Part shown: piece by piece, positions 10,378-22,612 of the stretch
How positions within the stretch are numbered: the stretch's first letter is position 1
Layout of the letters: each line of letters starts with the position of its first letter
DNA from: Begonia masoniana
Taxonomy: Eukaryota; Streptophyta; Magnoliopsida; Cucurbitales; Begoniaceae
Length of the DNA: 64,000 nt
Direction of reading: 5' to 3'
NCBI GenBank assembly: GCA_022432975.1
Contig: CM039508.1
Span: 46,217,646-46,281,645, forward strand
Notes under the pieces: model-generated
Databases searched by the model: none
The model's input: the letters and a program-made list of their open reading frames with translations, nothing else
What the model was told of the DNA's origin: nothing
Translations under genes and position numbers: made by a program

Positions 10378-13300
10378 ATGGCGGACAGGTTCTTCCCAAA
10401 CCAGATGCCAGATTTCGGAGTTGAAGCATCAGAAGAAGAAACATCTTCATATTCACTTGGAAGGCTCCTTTTTCTTCCTCAATCTGCACTTTTCGATAAG
10501 CTCAAATCAGCAGCTTTGAACGCTAAAGAAACGGTACCCATTTCATTGTCTCTGGCTTCGATTTTCCCAGTAGAATTTAGAACTATCCATCAGTTAAATA
10601 GACCTAGTGGGTGAGATTTAGAATCAGAATTTAAAATTGATTGAAATTTTTGTTTTCGTCGGACGGTGGTTTATACGATCAGGTAGTGAGGGAAACATGG
10701 GAATTGACGCGAAAGCGTGTGAAAGATTACACTCTTTACACTGGGGCTATGGGGACTGCTTTCTTGGCCTTTAAAGCTTACCAAGTTACCAAGAATGAAA
10801 ATGATCTTCGATTATGCTCTGAGATTATCAGAGCTTGCGATTATGTTTCTGCAGATTCTGGGTAGTCTCTACCTTCTGATATTTATGCACCCATGGGTTA
10901 GATTTAAATCCATGTATTCTCGTGGATATTTGTTTTAGTCTTATTTAGTGGCAAACATTTTGCTATAGAAAGGTTGTTTTGAAAGTCTGGAGTTGGCAAA
11001 CTTTGTGGTAAAATGGAATTTATACCTTAATATGTAGTATCATTGAACAATTAGATCTTAAATTATATTTTTTGACCAACAAAGTTTCTACCTTTCAGGT
11101 GTAAGCAATTTGGACACTCTTGTCAATTTATCCATTAAATTCAACATACGCATGTCACACTTTTCTTTAAAATGTGCAGTTTTATCCAATTTCTAACCCT
11201 AAGGTTAATCCAACCTGATTTTTGAAATTTATCATGTAATTGATGGAGTTTGAAATTGCTTTAGAAATCACAAGATGAATTAGAAATCGAGGTAATATGG
11301 TATACACGTGCTGAAGATCTAATGGATAAATTGGCGGCAATATTTCAAGTACTAATAATTGAAAGGTAAAGATTATGTTTGTCACAAAAAATAATTTGAA
11401 GTTTAATCTGTAATTGAAGTCAATCGTAAGATCTATATTGCACCATCCTCATAAACCAATTATTGGGTAATGCAACTGAAGAAAATAACTCAGTGTATGA
11501 TGTTGCTACACTGAGGAAATTCATTGTCTCTGTCCTTCTTAGATGCATCCCTCCAGAGAAGCTACCCAATAATTAGACTCAACTTAATTTGTATAATTTT
11601 GTTCATCTTTATCTTGCCATCAAAAGTGTAATTTAACTGACTTGGTGCAGGCATGTGTCGTTTATCTGTGGAAGAGCTGCTGTTTGTGCTCTTGGTGCAG
11701 TGGCAGCCATGCGTACCGGCAATGGAAGACTTCTTAACGATTACCTGGCAAAATTTAAACAGGTTTGGGTTTATTGAATAATGTTTGGTGGGATTGTTCC
11801 AAGCAAACTTATGTTTGAATGATCTTAAGACATTTATCTCTGGAACCAGATCAAACTTCCTAATGATTTACCAAATGAATTACTGTATGGGAGATCTGGG
11901 TACTTATGGGCCTGTTTGTTCTTGAACAAACAAATTGGCAGAGACACAATTCCTTCCATGGACATGGTATGACATTCTTCATAATACCTTCGTTTAGCAT
12001 TACTATATCGTACTCGGAACCAAATAATTTCTTGTGATTGTGTAATGTTAAGTTTAACTTTTTGGAATTGTTGGCAACTTATCATGGTGCACAGTCAAAG
12101 GTCCTAAATCCAATAATTTTATTAATGTAGGGACCTTTAAAAGAAAATTGACCTACATATGAGCAGAAATGTTAAAAAATATATAAATAATTAAATTAAT
12201 TTTGATTAACAAGTTTAAAATTTTGAAATTGTTAGTAATTTATCGTGTAGAGACGTATCGTGGATGATATTTTCAAGGCTGGCAGACAAATGGCCGCAAA
12301 GGAGAAGTCTCCATTGATGTACGAATGGCATGGGAAGAAATATTGGGGTGCTGCTCATGGACTTGCAGGGATTATGCTTGTCTTAATGCACGTGGGACTT
12401 AAGCCAGACGAGGCCGAGGAGGTCAAGAACACACTACTTTACATGATCAAGAATAGATTTAGCAGTGGCAATTATCTCTCCAGTGAAGGAAGTGAATCTG
12501 ACAGACTTGTGCATTGGTGCCATGGCGCTCCCGGAATCGCTCTCACCCTCGTGAAAGCAGCTGAGGTGATAGTTTCAACTTTATATTTATCTGCTTCTTT
12601 TGGAAATCTTTGTTTTTCTTCTACTTTTTTGAGTTTCTCCACAAGTAAATTGTGATGGTTTGAAATAGTTCAAAAAAATTACACCTATTATGTTTACGGA
12701 TAGAGTGCATATTAGCCATGAAATTTAGAGATGAAAAGCAAATAGTTCATTGCAGTTTTTTAATCGAATAATTGAACTTAGAGACGTTAACAATTAAGTT
12801 TTTGGCAAAAAAAAAATCACGTTTTTGTCACATGATCTTCTCGGTTGGACGATTTGTGGAGAGACAAATTCTGATGAAACGGTTTCGGCAATTCTGACGA
12901 TTTCTAGAGAAACAAATTATAAAACTTAAAGCAATAGGTGATTTTGGGATGATAGCGAGCTCTAACAACTTGTTTTTCTTTGGGGATTCTCCAGAAGAAG
13001 AGATCACGTGACAAGAACGAGATTTTTTTTACGACAACCCTAACATCAGAGACTTAATTGCTAAACGCTCCTAAGTTCAAATGATTATTTACTTAAAAAA
13101 AAGCACGATGAGCTAATTGTTTTTTACCGCTAAGTTTAAAGGATAATATGCACAGTAACTTTTATTTATTTTCTTTCACTTTTTTAAATGATTTAGAAAA
13201 AAAGGTAATAGTTCTTGAGATCAGGTCAATAGATTAATGTCCACTGATCTTGGAGCATTTTATTTCTTTCTCTGATATTCTTTTTATAACCTTCAGGGTC

Positions 13301-13784
13301 TTTGTTGTCTTAGCTTTTGATGAATGGTCTCCCGGAATCACAATGATCTTCTTCTGAAAGTTGTATAATGTTATATACTCTGTCAAAAATACTAGTCAAG
13401 AACATTAATCTGCTCAAGGCATTTGATTTGCCACCGTTTGCACAGGTTTTTGGAGATAACGAGATTATGCAAGCGGCCATGGATGCCGGCGAGGTGGTAT
13501 GGAATCGAGGTCTTCTGAAGAGAGTTGGGATCTGCCATGGAGTCAGTGGAAATGCCTACGTGTTTCTTTCGCTCTATCGATTAACGGGCGATGTGAAGTA
13601 CTTGCACAGAGCGAAAGCATTTGCCTGCTTTCTGTATGAAAGAGCGGAAGAACTCATATCAGAGGGGAAAATGAGCGGCGGTGATCGGCCGTATTCATTG
13701 TTTGAGGGCGTCGGAGGAATGGCTTATCTGTTTCTGGACATGATCGAACCGTCGGCAGCTCGATTTCCGGCCTTTGAACTATAA
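10378..13784 (+). CDS. GCL2: LanC-like protein (GCR2/GCL family), six exons
   Basis: Splicing 10378-10533, 10683-10861, 11651-11762, 11850-11966, 12251-12565 and 13446-13784 gives a 405-residue protein with no break; all introns are GT-AG. It starts MADRFFPNQMPDF, the conserved start of plant LanC-like proteins, which is why I chose ATG 10378. LanC-type zinc ligands are present: Cys278 in HWCHGAPG and Cys323-His324 in GICHGVSGNAY, with the GGxG-type repeats YTGAMGTAF, YGRSGYLW, HGLAGIML and EGVGGMAY. The fold is an alpha/alpha toroid with a zinc centre. Eukaryotic LanC-like proteins are linked to glutathione chemistry, and plant GCR2 was debated as an abscisic-acid receptor. GCR2 versus GCL2 is not firmly resolved. 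Intron 5 carries a MITE. The gene looks functional. Confidence 0.93.
12705..13153. mobile_element. Fold-back MITE in intron 5 of the LanC-like gene
   Basis: The left end GTGCATATTAGCC and right end GGATAATATGCAC are inverted repeats. The homology continues inward through matching blocks (TGAACTTAG, CAATTAAGT, TCACRTGATCT) for about 170 bases on each side. There is no coding sequence. The size (about 450 bp) and intronic position suit a MITE or a derived fold-back element. Confidence 0.75.
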
Positions 13785-14093
13785 GCCATAAGGTGGTGTT
13801 TGGTCGAAGGAAAATGAGATGATAAATAGAATGTCTATAGCGTTCTTTTGTTTGGTTTGGAGTTTCAATTAGAATGTCAGTTCCAAGTAATGGTTATTTC
13901 AAACATCTGATGGAAAGTTCTGGAAGATGTGCAATCTCTTGAAGATTTTCCTTGTCTTTGTACTTATTTGGACAAATAAACTCTTTGTGAACTAAGACGA
14001 TAACAATTAAATGTTCATTGTTAGAGATGTCGTCAAAGAAATTGCAATTTTGTCGCATGATCTTTTCTGCTCCGGCGATATTTAGATAGAAAT
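13785..14093. other. 3' flank of the LanC-like gene
   Basis: AT-rich sequence with the probable 3' untranslated region; no further gene supported. Homology to duplication copy 1 begins at about 14094. Confidence 0.5.
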
Positions 14094-15917
14094 AAGTTAA
14101 GAAACTCATTAGAAGTCGATTTTGAAGACGATACCAAGAACCAAAAGTCAATTTCGTAAAGATATTATTTTTTGAAAATCGACTAGCAGAGAAGATTAAG
14201 TGAGAAAAACTAATTTCTTGTACGACAATCAGAAAATTCCAATTCAGGCAAATAAATTACGGATAATAAAAATGAAAGTCGTCTACTTCATCTTTTCTCG
14301 TAATATATCATTTAATAGTGCAAATGTGATGGCTTGACTTTGCAATCTCCTCCTTTGTAGCGGTCTCTGTCTGCTTTCAAGCTGAAGATTCTTCTCTGAG
14401 AAGCTTTCTGGATCAAGCAAGACACTTTTCCGAGGTAAAAGCTGTGTAATCGGTTTCAGGAAGATGGGTTCGGCTATTCTACATAATTCGTTTCAATGTT
14501 TTGTATTAATCCATCATTCTTTCTTTGGGACACTGCTTTCTGTTGTATTTTCATCGGCGTTTTCTGATTAATTGCATATGAATCCAGATCGACCTTCAGA
14601 AGACACATTCCTAGTTATATTAACTGCCCCTAATTTCAATTATGTAATTGAATATCATATCTAGGTCTGCATTTGCCCTTCTTGTACTAAAAATATTTAG
14701 GGTTCTTGTTTTTCATTGGAATCCTTGTTATCTTTGCTACTTTAGACTTATTTTTTGCTTTTCTGATTTGAAGATAGAATTTGGCCTCCAAATTTTTGTT
14801 GTTCTTAATATATTTTAGGATTAAATTGATGTTGTTCTTATTTGAATTTGGTGATGTTTTAGAGTTAAAATTAGAATCTTTGGACGACAATGTCTAAGGA
14901 ACATCCTCCAAAATGAGATGGCTCTGCCACTCCCATTTCACCCCTGTATTCTTATTCTCCAAGATGGTTTCTCCTGGATTTGAACCTCTGACCACTTGAG
15001 AGCTTTAGGGTTGAAATTCCGGTTGCCCATCATAGAGAAGAAGAGTACCAAATTGACAAATCGCCGGCTGGAATCTCATTTCAAAAGATGTTTATGTAAG
15101 AGTTAAGTGACCAAAATTCTTTTGGGTCATGCCAACGGATTCAAATTACGAATCTTAGTTAGGGTTTTGTATTTTTCTATAAATGTGTAAGCTAGAGTCG
15201 TAAAAATTATAGTTGTATTTCGATTGTATAATTGAATATTCTGCTCTATTCGTGGTTTCCTTTTCCCGGCAGGGTTTTGTTTTTTCATGTAAATTTGTGT
15301 ATCTCAATTTCATATTTTTCTTTTTCTTGCATTGTTCGAAGTTCTAAGAGTTACTATGATAGATGGATAGATCATGAATAGGTCAATCAATTTCTATGCA
15401 TATTCTCATAGAATGACTATATTTCTTATTGCAATGTTAGGTAAGTTTGTTAATTTTTTCACTTGTCGCAGCTTCTAGTCCATGAAGTCGTTCGACGATA
15501 AAGTCAAATCGTGCCTACGAGAACACATTCAATCTCTGAGAATCCTTAGCGAGAAGCTGAGTGAGCTCGACGCACAACTCAAGGACTTACGCAGAAAAGG
15601 GTTAGACGAAGAATTCCTACTCGAGGAAATACAAAATGTTCGGAATGGAGTCAAAAGGATATACTGCAATGCCAAATATAGCATAATAAAAGAAGTCAAA
15701 AAGCTAAACAGAGAAGAAAGGGCTTCCAATAGAAGATATGGTGAGTCATCGGGGGATTATTATTCTGGCCATCACTATGATCGAGTCGATACCGATGATG
15801 CCGATGGTACGTACATGTAGTAAAGAGTATTCAATTGTTGCTTTGTAGACATTGAATGTGTTTTTACTGAGCAGATTATTGCTCAAAAGTGTGTTTGATT
15901 TTTCGTAACGAATATTT
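14094..15917. repeat. Segmental duplication, copy 2 (left part)
   Basis: Same orientation and order as 3851-5955. The Copia element interrupts this copy after CGTAACGAATATTT, and homology resumes at 22613 with ATCGTGTTAAATTACCA. In copy 1 these two edges are directly joined. Confidence 0.85.
15482..15820 (+). CDS. Small charged coiled-coil protein, unknown function
   Basis: An ORF of 112 residues follows an acceptor (CACTTGTCGCAG|CTTCTAGTCC then ATG). An untranslated leader exon near 14342-14433 ends CTTTTCCGAG|GTAAAAGC, giving a leader intron of about 1 kb. The protein is rich in Leu, Glu, Lys and Arg with heptad spacing (LREHIQSLRILSEKLSELDA, then a second helix ending KEVKKLNREE), then a Tyr/Asp-rich tail. 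No signal peptide, membrane span or catalytic motif is visible. The frameshifted copy at 5552 shows codon-level similarity. I do not recognise the family; expression is unproven. Confidence 0.6.
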   Translation: MKSFDDKVKSCLREHIQSLRILSEKLSELDAQLKDLRRKGLDEEFLLEEIQNVRNGVKRIYCNAKYSIIKEVKKLNREERASNRRYGESSGDYYSGHHYDRVDTDDADGTYM

Positions 15918-16122
15918 TGTCAATATATCATTTCTATTAACATTAATGTTATTTATTTATTTTTCCTTTTTTTACCCTTTTCTTAGGTGTAGTTTTATAT
16001 ATATACAACTCTTGTCCACGGTATGCAATCATTGAATCAGAATAGAATACAGAGAACATAACATTCTTCTCCAGAGATCTCTTATCTCTTTCTCTTTCAC
16101 TGCTTCCCTTTTGTTTTCTCAA
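15918..16122 (+). repeat. Copia 5' LTR
   Basis: Aligns with 22437-22612 over most of its length with scattered mismatches, so the element is old. The right limit is set by the primer-binding site TGGTGTCAGAGG just downstream. Confidence 0.75.
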
Positions 16123-16135
16123 TTTGGTGTCAGAG

Positions 16136-19100
16136 GTGATGGCAACATTAAGCTCAACAGTCCCCTCCTCTCCTCTAGTTGCCTCCCTCCCTCCATTCCC
16201 TTCAATGAATCAAACTCTTTCTATCAAATTTGACTTTACGAATTATATTGTTTGGAAAGTCCAACTTCTCAATATTATCATCGCCAATGGAATTGATCAT
16301 ATTCTTGACGGATCATTTACTTCTCTCCCTCAATTTCTCGGTTCTTTTTTCACTCACATCAATCCAGATTTTACTCTCTGGTAGCGTTATAATTTGCTCA
16401 TTATGAGAATTTTCTCATCTATCTCTGAAACTTTTATTCCCCAAATCGTTAGCTTCGACTACTAAGGATATCTGGCTTGCCCTTGGCCGACTGTTTTCCT
16501 CTTCCTCCTTAGCCCGCATTACCGACTTCTGCAGCCAACTTCACAACCTGTCCAAAGGTGGTCTTTTAGCAGCCACCTACATTCAAAAACTTACCTTCAT
16601 CTGCAATACTTTATTAGCCATAGGAGAACCCGTTTCATATTGAGACCATGTCATCTATTTTCTCGGTGGTCTCGGTAGCAACTACAATCGATTTGTGACT
16701 TCCATCACAAATCGGCAAGATTAGGAGGCTGTGTTGAGACACGACCCAAACCCTCCCAGTCACTCGACCCATTACCCGAACCCGACCTACCCGAACCCGA
16801 CCCAACACAACTTCTCTTCTCCAGCTCAGATTAACTCTGCCGGGATTCTGCCGATTTCATCATCGCCGGTGTCTACCAATGCTTCACAGTGACTGCTAGA
16901 CTCAGGTGACAGGTGCCACTCACCATTTCACCCACACCCCTCCATGTGCTCAATCCTACACCCTACAGTGGCTCTTCTCATGTATCGATGGCCGACAGTA
17001 AGTCTCACTCTATCACCCACTCTGGTACTGCTTTGCTTTCGACTAATCAAAATCCTCTTCTATTACGTAATGTCTTTCATGCTCCGTTTCTGTCTCATAA
17101 TCTTCTTAGTATTCCTCAATTATGTCGTGAACATCCTGTTTTTGTTGAATTTCACTAAGTAATGGTCTCTATAAAACACTCTTTGCTCCTCAAGCCTTGT
17201 CTGTGACTGCCTGCTCCACCGCCCATGCCTCCACCTTCATTGTTTCGTCTTCAAATGTGTGGCATCTCCGTCTTGGCCACCCGTCTATTTCTGTTTTAAA
17301 TTCTATTTTGGGTCTATGTAATGAACCTTTGTTAAGTTTAGTTTTTCCAAATTGTGTACTGCATGTCAAATGAGTAAAAGTTATCGTTTGTCATTTCCCA
17401 TTTCTTTTTCTCACGCATTATCTCCTTTTGAACTTATACATTTGGATGTGTGTGGTCATTCTCCTGTTCATTTTATTACTGGTGATCGTTATTTTCTACT
17501 AATTGTTGATGATTGTACATGTTTTATGTGGTTTTACTTTTTAAAATTGAAAAGTGGTGTTCACAAAATCTTTTTGGACTTTCATAAATTAATTCAAAAT
17601 CAGTTTGGTTTTACCATTAAAAAAATGCAGTCTGATTGGGGTGGAGAATTTCAGTCTCTATCATCTGTTTTTAAAACACTTGCCACATATCATCGTATCT
17701 CATGTCCATACACTCCTAATCAAAATGGACGTGTAGAACAAAAGAATTGTTATGTTGTTAAAACTGGTTTAGCTCTCTTGTTTCATTCTTTTGTTTCGCA
17801 AAAGTTTTGGACCTACGCTTTTACCTGCCACTATGTTAATCAATTTTTTACCTACACTTGGTTTAAACAATCAATCACATTTTCAGTGTTTATTTGGTAA
17901 GTTGCCTCATTACTCATCCTTCCATGTTTTTTTGTTGTTTTTATTTTCCATTTCTTCGTTCCTTTAATCAACATAAGTTACAATCTCATTTCATTCGTTG
18001 TGTTTTCTTAGGCTATAATTCTCATCACAAGAGCTATGTATGTCTAAATTATTTTTCAAATAAACTTTATGTCACTCGTCATGTCTCCTTTGACGAGTCC
18101 TCATTTTCCTTTTCCACATTCACTCCATCCCTGCCATTACCCACCCCATTTCTCTATTCTTATAGCCACCTTACATTTTTCTACACTTACTAATTCCTCT
18201 ACCATAACACTCGAGCTCACTTCCTCTCCCATCCACCCCACACTTATTTCCATTTGCACCAATCATTCTCCTTCCTTTCCACTAGAGTCTCCTCCTTCTA
18301 CATTATCAATTCTTCCATCAAACCAGAGTGATATACCAGTTATCGTCAATCATCATTCCATGAGAAAAAGATCCAAAGACGATATATTTAAACCAAAGGC
18401 TCTCACTGCTCAAACTACCTTAGTCTTTGAACCCACTACCTTTCAGCAAGCCTCCAAATGCAACCATTGGATGCTTGCTATGCAGGATGAGATTTTGGCT
18501 CTCCATAAAAATAACACTTGGACTCTTACTCCATTGCCTACATGTGCTAAGATTATAGGTTGCAAATGGGTTTTTAAAACCAAACTTAACTCGAATGGCT
18601 TTGTTAATCGTTATAAGGTTCGGTTAGTGGCAAAAAGCTATGATCAGACTGAGGGAGATGACGATGATGAAACTTTTAGTCCAGTTGTCAAACCTACGAC
18701 GGTGCATACTGTTTTATCGTTGGCATTTTATCTAGGTTGGCACATCAGATAACTCGATATAAACAATGTCTTTCTGCATGGTGATCTCACCGAAAGGGTA
18801 TATATGCAATAACCTCTTGGGTTTGTTGACTCCTCTACTCCTTCAGCGGTATGCTTATTATAGAAAGCATTATATGAGCTAAAGCAGTTCCCTCGAGCTT
18901 GGTACAACAAATTATACACTACTCGGCTATCTTGGGATTTTTTAGCCTCAAAATCCGACACCTCTTTGTTTATTTGTCGGAAGGCTTTCTTTGTTCTCCT
19001 TATGTTGGTATAGGTCGACAATATTATACTCACAGGTCACCCATCTTCTTTATTGGATCAATTTCTCCGATATCTGCATAGTCAGTTTGTGGTGCGTGAT

Positions 19101-19947
19101 CTCGAGCCCCTATCATATTTTCCCGGCATTTCAGTTACTCGGACTTCCACTTGTATGCTTTTCTCTCAGTCTCGGTATATTTATGAGTTACTACATAGGG
19201 CTAAGATGGCTTCCTGCAAACCTATGCTCACTCCCATGGTCTCCGGCCCAATAATGTCAATTAATTATGGTATTCCTTTACTTGATGACTCGTTATATTG
19301 TAGTATTGTTGATGATCTTCAATATTGTTGTCTTACCCGCCCGGATATCGTCTTTGCCGTCAACAAAGTCTGTCAGTTTATGCATGCCCCTTCTGATGTT
19401 CATTGGCAATTTGTTAAAAGAATTCTTCGTTACCTCCAAGACACCTTATCCTTAGGCATTTTATTTACTCATTCACCTTATTTCAACCTCACTTGTTTTA
19501 CAGATGCAATTGAGTTTCGTGTCCGGATGACCGTAAGAGCACAAGTGGCTATTGCATATTTTTAGGCTCGAATCTTATCTCTTGGTCCTCTGTTAAACAA
19601 AAATCTGTCTCTTGCTCCAGCATTGAATCTAAATACAAAAGCGTAGCAAACGGTGCACCAGGGCTTCTTTGGCTTCAATCTCTACTCACTGAAATTAGTA
19701 TGGTCACCTCTGCTACTCATATAATCTTTTGTGATAATTTGAGTGCGATGTATCAGGCCTCTAACCAAGTCTTGCACTCAAGGTTCAAACATGTTGAAAT
19801 CGATTGTCATTTCGTTCGAGAAAATATGCAACAAAAATCATTGATGGTTAAATTTACTCCTTCCGAGAATCAGCTCGCCGATGCTCTTACCAAGCCTCTG
19901 CCACCTTCAGCTTTCTCTACTTTTATTTCCAAGATCTTCGGCCACTG
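16136..19947 (+). pseudogene. Copia gag-pol, many frameshifts and stops
   Basis: The pieces occur in Copia order (protease, integrase, reverse transcriptase, RNase H). A gag N-terminus lies at 16136-16384, with a protease remnant near 16888. GAG pre-integrase and integrase core are at about 17250-17900 (CTACQMSKS, LIHLDVCGHSP, IVDDCTCFMWFY, MQSDWGGEF, YTPNQNGRVEQKN). Reverse transcriptase lies at about 18440-19300 (CKWVFKTKLNSNG, LDINNVFLHGDL, ALYELKQFPRAWY, VDNIILTG in place of the usual YVDD). RNase H is at about 19500-19947 (CSSIESKYKSVA, FCDNLSA, ENQLADALTKPLP). Several stops and shifts separate them, so no product is possible. Confidence 0.92.
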
Positions 19948-21240
19948 AACTTGTGTAATATCCAGCTTTTCTGGATATTATTATTTTAATATATAATGGC
20001 ATTTTTGTAAATATGTCAAAACAAACCCGTTTCTCAAGAAGAAAGCGTCATTACGATCCTAACGATTAATAGGAATTTTAAGGAAATTATGAGAATTTTC
20101 GGAGTTTAAACGCTATATTCCGAATAGATACATTTATCGAAATGTGAAAGACGTTCTCGTAAAAATAGCAAACGAGGTCCGTTTTGCGAACGGATAGTTT
20201 TGTTAGATCCTAAATAATAAGTTGGACATATTGTTAAAATAAGGAAATTTGGTGAACCCAAATAGTTGGACGATTAACGAACCGAATGACGAAACGAATA
20301 TAAAAACTATGGAAGGGCATTTTAGTAATTTGCCAAATCAATTTATAAAATAGCCTAAAAACCTTTCTTCTTCATTTTGTTTCCTTCTGCGATTTCCAGA
20401 GAAGAAGCTCACGGCCTCCTCCCTGCCCGCGCGACGTTTTCCTCCAATCCGACCTCCGCTCGTTCCGATTTCTTCACGGTTTCTCCTCCTCTCGCTATCC
20501 TAGGTATGAGTCCACGTTCTTAGTGCGTTTATTTCGAGTTTTACGGAGACGTAGTTAATTAGGGTTTCGATCGATTTTCGTTAAAAACGCGAATTAGGGT
20601 TCGTAATTAATAGGTTAGCCTTGATTAAGTATATATTAAACGTATTTGACGTTATTGGACGAAGTTAAATTAAATTGTGGAAAAAAAAAACGTTAAATTC
20701 GAGAATTTAGGGATTTTCGAGAAAGGTTCGTGAATTGTGATTTTGAACCATCGAGCGTGAATTGGTCGTTTAAACGTCTCGATTAATTAAGTTAGAACTT
20801 TAGGAAAGTTCCTTAGTTAAGAATTTTATTAAATTGGACAATTGGGAGTTCTGATGTGTCATATTGACAATATTGTAAATTTGCCTCAGACAAACGATGC
20901 TCGTGGACGGAGCTTGAGCTGCTTTGGACACGAGGTAAGTTCTCGTGATCTTCTCTGGCCGATTGGCCTACACCGTACTTCGATGTAGCGTTGAGGATCT
21001 TGTGGATTGTTTGTTTTAAATTGCTTTGGTGGGTAGTTAGGGTTTAAATTGTTATGGGTTATTTTATTTCGGTCTCGATGGTACATATGCTTGGTTGTTT
21101 ATTTTATGTTAATATCTGTTCATGCATCACGTGTTTTTAAAGATCATGAAAACGAATTCTGCACGATGTTTTAAAGCAAATGCAAAGAAAAGATGACCCT
21201 TCGGTATATAGTTTACATGGCCCTTCGGTATACAGTTTAT

Positions 21241-21310
21241 AGCAAAGCAAAGCATAGCAAAGCAAAGTAAAGTAAAGCAAAGCAAAGTAAAGTAAAGAAA
21301 ACAAAGCATG
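21241..21310. repeat. Low-complexity AGCAAAGC / AGTAAAGT tract
   Basis: Short direct repeats of GCAAA and GTAAA within the solo LTR. Simple-sequence expansion only. Confidence 0.7.
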
Positions 21311-21945
21311 ATTTACAGATTCATATGCACAGCACGCATTTGCATTTACTAGAGCTTACTGAGATTTTTATCTCATAGATGTCTGTATGGTGTAGGTGAC
21401 ATAGATCCAGGTGAGGACGGCGTTCCTCCTTCCGATGTCTGAGGCAGTTGATGGATGATGGCCCGTGGGAGTACGCTGAGTAGTCGAGGCGCGTTTTGAC
21501 CCGTGGGGATGTACGTATGGACTCTGGAGTTATCTAGGGATATTTTGAATTGATAATTGTATAGAGTATATTAGGTTGTTTGGATCTGGATAGGGGTTAG
21601 AAAATGTTTTGGTAACTGTATGTAAAAGGCTTTGATTTAAACTGTTTTGTTAAACGTTATGAAATGTTTCGATTCGTTTTGGGATTGGTACGGGTAAGCT
21701 CGGTTTTTAGAGCTATTCACGCAGTTGGACTTCGCAAAGTCTGCTGTAAGCTAATTGAGTTTTGAATACATTTAATTGGGTGGATGAGTAATAAGTTTAT
21801 TGAGATTTTAGATGTAAAACAATAGAAGTTTTGCTCTATGGAAATCGGATTCCAGAGAGCTAATTGAAGTGTTTGATGCATAGAGTGTTGAAGGATTTGA
21901 AGGAACTGGAACAGGTGTGAAGGAAATGGTCGCTGCTTGCTGTGA

Positions 21946-22115
21946 AGCAATGCAGCGATCGATCTCTGCTGCAGAGCAGAGATCGATCGCTGCTGCTATA
22001 AAGCAATGCAGCGATCGATCTCTGCTGTGCAGCAGAGATCGATCGCTGCTGCTATAAGGCAATGCAGCGATCGATCTCTGCTGCAGCAGAGATCGATCGC
22101 TGCCACAACTTAGTG
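21946..22115. repeat. Three tandem palindromic units with AGAGATCGATCGC arms
   Basis: Three units of about 52-57 bp each have the form GCAATGCAGCGATCGATCTC, a short centre, then GAGATCGATCGCTGC and a CTATAA-like linker. Each unit is nearly self-complementary, so the RNA or DNA could form three consecutive hairpins. The arms match the palindrome cluster at 8765-9060. Confidence 0.8.
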
Positions 22116-22436
22116 ATGCAGCGCTCAGTCGCTGCATGTTGTAGCGACTGGTCGCTGCCTCAATTGTTTCAGGGCGGACCGTTTTGCCCTTTCCTTCTTC
22201 TGATTTGTTTTTAAGTTATTTTTATTAAATGGTTTAATTGTTTTTTAGTTATTAAATGTTTTGTTTTAAATGATTTCAAGGTTTGATTTCAATTCCGTTT
22301 TCAGTTCTGATTTCAACTTCAGTTTAAATTCCGCTTTAAGTTTTAATTAAAGTACGGGAAAGTATAAAGTGTAAAATAAAAATGAAAAATTATGGGTACG
22401 GTTCTAGGGTCGTTACAACTTGCTCTTGAGGGAGGA

Positions 22437-22612
22437 TGCAATGTATTATTTCTATTTCGTTAATGTTATTTATTTTTTTTCCCTTTTTACCATTTTCTTA
22501 GGTGTAGTTTTATATATATACAATTTTTGTCCACTGTATACAATCATTGAATCAGAATATAATACAGAGAACAGAACTTTCTTCTCTAAAGATCTCTTTC
22601 CTCTTTCTCTTG
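22437..22612 (+). repeat. Copia 3' LTR (3'-truncated)
   Basis: Matches the 5' LTR from TGCAATGTATTA to CTCTTTCTCTT and then passes directly into the duplicated host sequence GGATCGTGTTAAAT. It is about 30 bases shorter than the 5' LTR. Confidence 0.75.

Larger units (their letters stand above)
19954..22416. mobile_element. Solo LTR, 2.46 kb, nested in the Copia element
   Basis: Begins TGTAATATCCAGC and ends GGGTCGTTACA. The Copia sequence AACTTG occurs on both sides (19948-19953 and 22417-22422), as expected of a target duplication. Removing the insert rejoins the end of Copia RNase H to its polypurine tract. There is no coding sequence. A C/T-rich stretch and GC-rich leader-like DNA near 20400-20500 suggest the LTR promoter and transcript start lie there in + orientation. 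Confidence 0.85.
15918..22612 (+). mobile_element. Decayed Ty1/Copia element, split by a solo LTR
   Basis: The 5' LTR (15918 to about 16122) starts TGTCAATATATC and the 3' LTR (22437-22612) starts TGCAATGTATTA. Both share GGTGTAGTTTTATATATATA and TCATTGAATCAGAATA. A primer site like TGGTGTCAGAG follows the 5' LTR and a polypurine tract GAGGGAGGA precedes the 3' LTR. The 3' LTR lacks about 30 terminal bases. The uninterrupted paralogous site is visible at about 5955-5965. The body is interrupted at 19954-22416 by another element. Confidence 0.88.

Noticed and set aside
21940..22120. Regularly spaced palindromic units that look like a CRISPR array.
   Set aside because: Only three units, linkers are repeats too, and the host is a plant genome with no cas genes. 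They are hairpins inside a solo LTR.
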